DNA from: Candidatus Avelusimicrobium alvi
GTDB taxonomy: Bacteria > Elusimicrobiota > Elusimicrobia > Elusimicrobiales > Elusimicrobiaceae
Assembly: GCA_002329395.1 (NCBI GenBank)
Contig: DCTQ01000096.1
Location: forward strand, 8,243 to 14,279
Reading direction: 5' to 3'
DNA length: 6,037 nucleotides
The translations under genes and the position numbers were made by a program. Below are positions 5,470 to 6,037 of the stretch, one piece after another (within the stretch, counting starts at the first letter, position 1; each line of letters opens with the position of its first letter). The notes under the pieces were generated by a model. It was not told the DNA's origin, did not search any database, and saw only the letters and a list, made by a program, of their open reading frames with translations.

Positions 5470-6037
5470 TAGCGCACCTCGGTAAACGCGTCGGACGAGT
5501 CGGCGCGGCAGAAGTTTTCCGTCATATTGCTGCGGCGCGCTTCATCCAGGCTCAGCGTGTATTTTTGCAGGATTTGGGCCGCCAGCTGGCTGTCTCCCGT
5601 CAGCGCGACGGCCAAGTCGCAGGCCAGCGCCAGGGAAAAGGATTTTACAAAAGCCGCATCAAACAGGTTTTCATCCAAAATCCGGCGGGTGTATTCGGCA
5701 TAGGCCCGGGGGCAGTCTACCGCCAGCACACGGCTGTGCAGGTCCGTGCGGAAGACTTCGCGGAATTTAAGCGCTTCTCCCCGGCCGTCGCGGCTGAACA
5801 CGCGGCGGACAAACAGCGCTTCCGCGGGATACTTATAGATATAGCGGCCGGGGTTCTGGTTATCCGTTTCAATCAGGGCCAGGGGTTCTTCCGCCCCCGC
5901 AAAAGCCCAGTTATGGGTGCGCAGGACCTCATCGCGCACCGGATCATAAAACAAATTCAGCCGGCGCGCTTTTTCATCATCCTGTTCTAAAGATGATATA
6001 GGAGCCTGCCCCAACTGCGCCAATGCCAAATTGCAAA
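5469..6037 (-). CDS. Tail adaptor protein, T7 gp11-like (tail tubular protein A), partial (N-terminus outside window)
   Basis: The frame is open to the window edge. The visible protein begins at about 6035 and reads CNLALAQLGQAPISSLEQ, then DDEKARRLNLFYDPVRDE and VLRTHNWAFAGAEEPLAL. This is the characteristic start of the phage adaptor family (CNxALxxLG, I.SL, D...A..L...YD..RD..LR.H.W.FA). Because family members have a few residues before CN, the TTG at 6029 is not the true start; the gene must begin just beyond 6037. Some 188 residues are visible, against 196 for T7 gp11. The middle contains YIYKYPAEALFVRRVF and the second half is helical (AFVKSFSLALACDLAVALTG). The protein would form the ring between portal and nozzle. 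Its TAA stop (5471-5469) shares one base with the gp12-like ATG, so the two tail proteins are translationally coupled, as expected for partners made in fixed ratio. Confidence 0.92.
   Translation of the reverse strand, partial: CNLALAQLGQAPISSLEQDDEKARRLNLFYDPVRDEVLRTHNWAFAGAEEPLALIETDNQNPGRYIYKYPAEALFVRRVFSRDGRGEALKFREVFRTDLHSRVLAVDCPRAYAEYTRRILDENLFDAAFVKSFSLALACDLAVALTGDSQLAAQILQKYTLSLDEARRSNMTENFCRADSSDAFTEVR
5475..5480 (-). promoter_or_regulatory. Shine-Dalgarno site of the gp12-like gene within the gp11-like 3' end
   Basis: GAGGTG on the minus strand lies five bases before the ATG at 5469-5467 and inside the last codons of the upstream gene. With the TAATG overlap it fixes the nozzle gene's start and points to coupled translation. 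Confidence 0.75.

Noticed and set aside
6027..6029. TTG as the start of the gp11-like gene.
   Set aside because: The frame continues upstream to the window edge with Cys-Asn directly before it, matching the conserved CNxAL start of the family, so the true start is outside the window.

Overview
The window is part of the virion-structure module of a short-tailed (podovirus-type) phage or prophage. On the minus strand, read from high to low coordinates, it carries the homologues of T7 genes 11, 12, 13, 14 and then a gene-15-position ejection protein. These are the tail adaptor (tail tubular protein A), the tail nozzle (tail tubular protein B), the gp13/DUF2833 internal virion protein, the gp14-like core protein, and a long helical internal virion protein. 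The two end genes run off the window. The assignments come from reading the proteins and recognising family signatures plus gene order; no database search was possible.

The late genes are tightly packed. The stop of the gp11-like gene overlaps the start of the gp12-like gene by one base (TAATG). The gp13-like stop and gp14-like start are one base apart. The Shine-Dalgarno (SD) site of the gp15-position gene overlaps the gp14-like stop codon. This is the layout of one long, translationally coupled late transcript.

One gene breaks the pattern. Between the gp12-like and gp13-like genes, on the plus strand and so antisense to the late operon, lies a self-contained cassette at about 1968-2842. 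It has an extended -10 promoter, a strong SD, a 256-residue protein with two membrane helices and a probable extracytoplasmic domain, and a perfect 11-bp stem terminator with a U tract that works only in the plus direction. This is the architecture of a moron, an accessory gene a prophage expresses independently of its lytic programme. It is the most interesting item here. Its protein is not confidently recognised; the C-terminal domain looks faintly like the PsbP/DcrB-type fold, and a role in superinfection exclusion or envelope modification is a guess from context.

The host cannot be named from this window. The DNA is GC-rich (clearly above 50%) and uses AGGAGG-type ribosome binding sites, so it is bacterial. 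No integrase, repressor, attachment site, tRNA, CRISPR or insertion sequence is present, so integration into a chromosome is not shown directly. There is no stretch over 300 bases without a gene.
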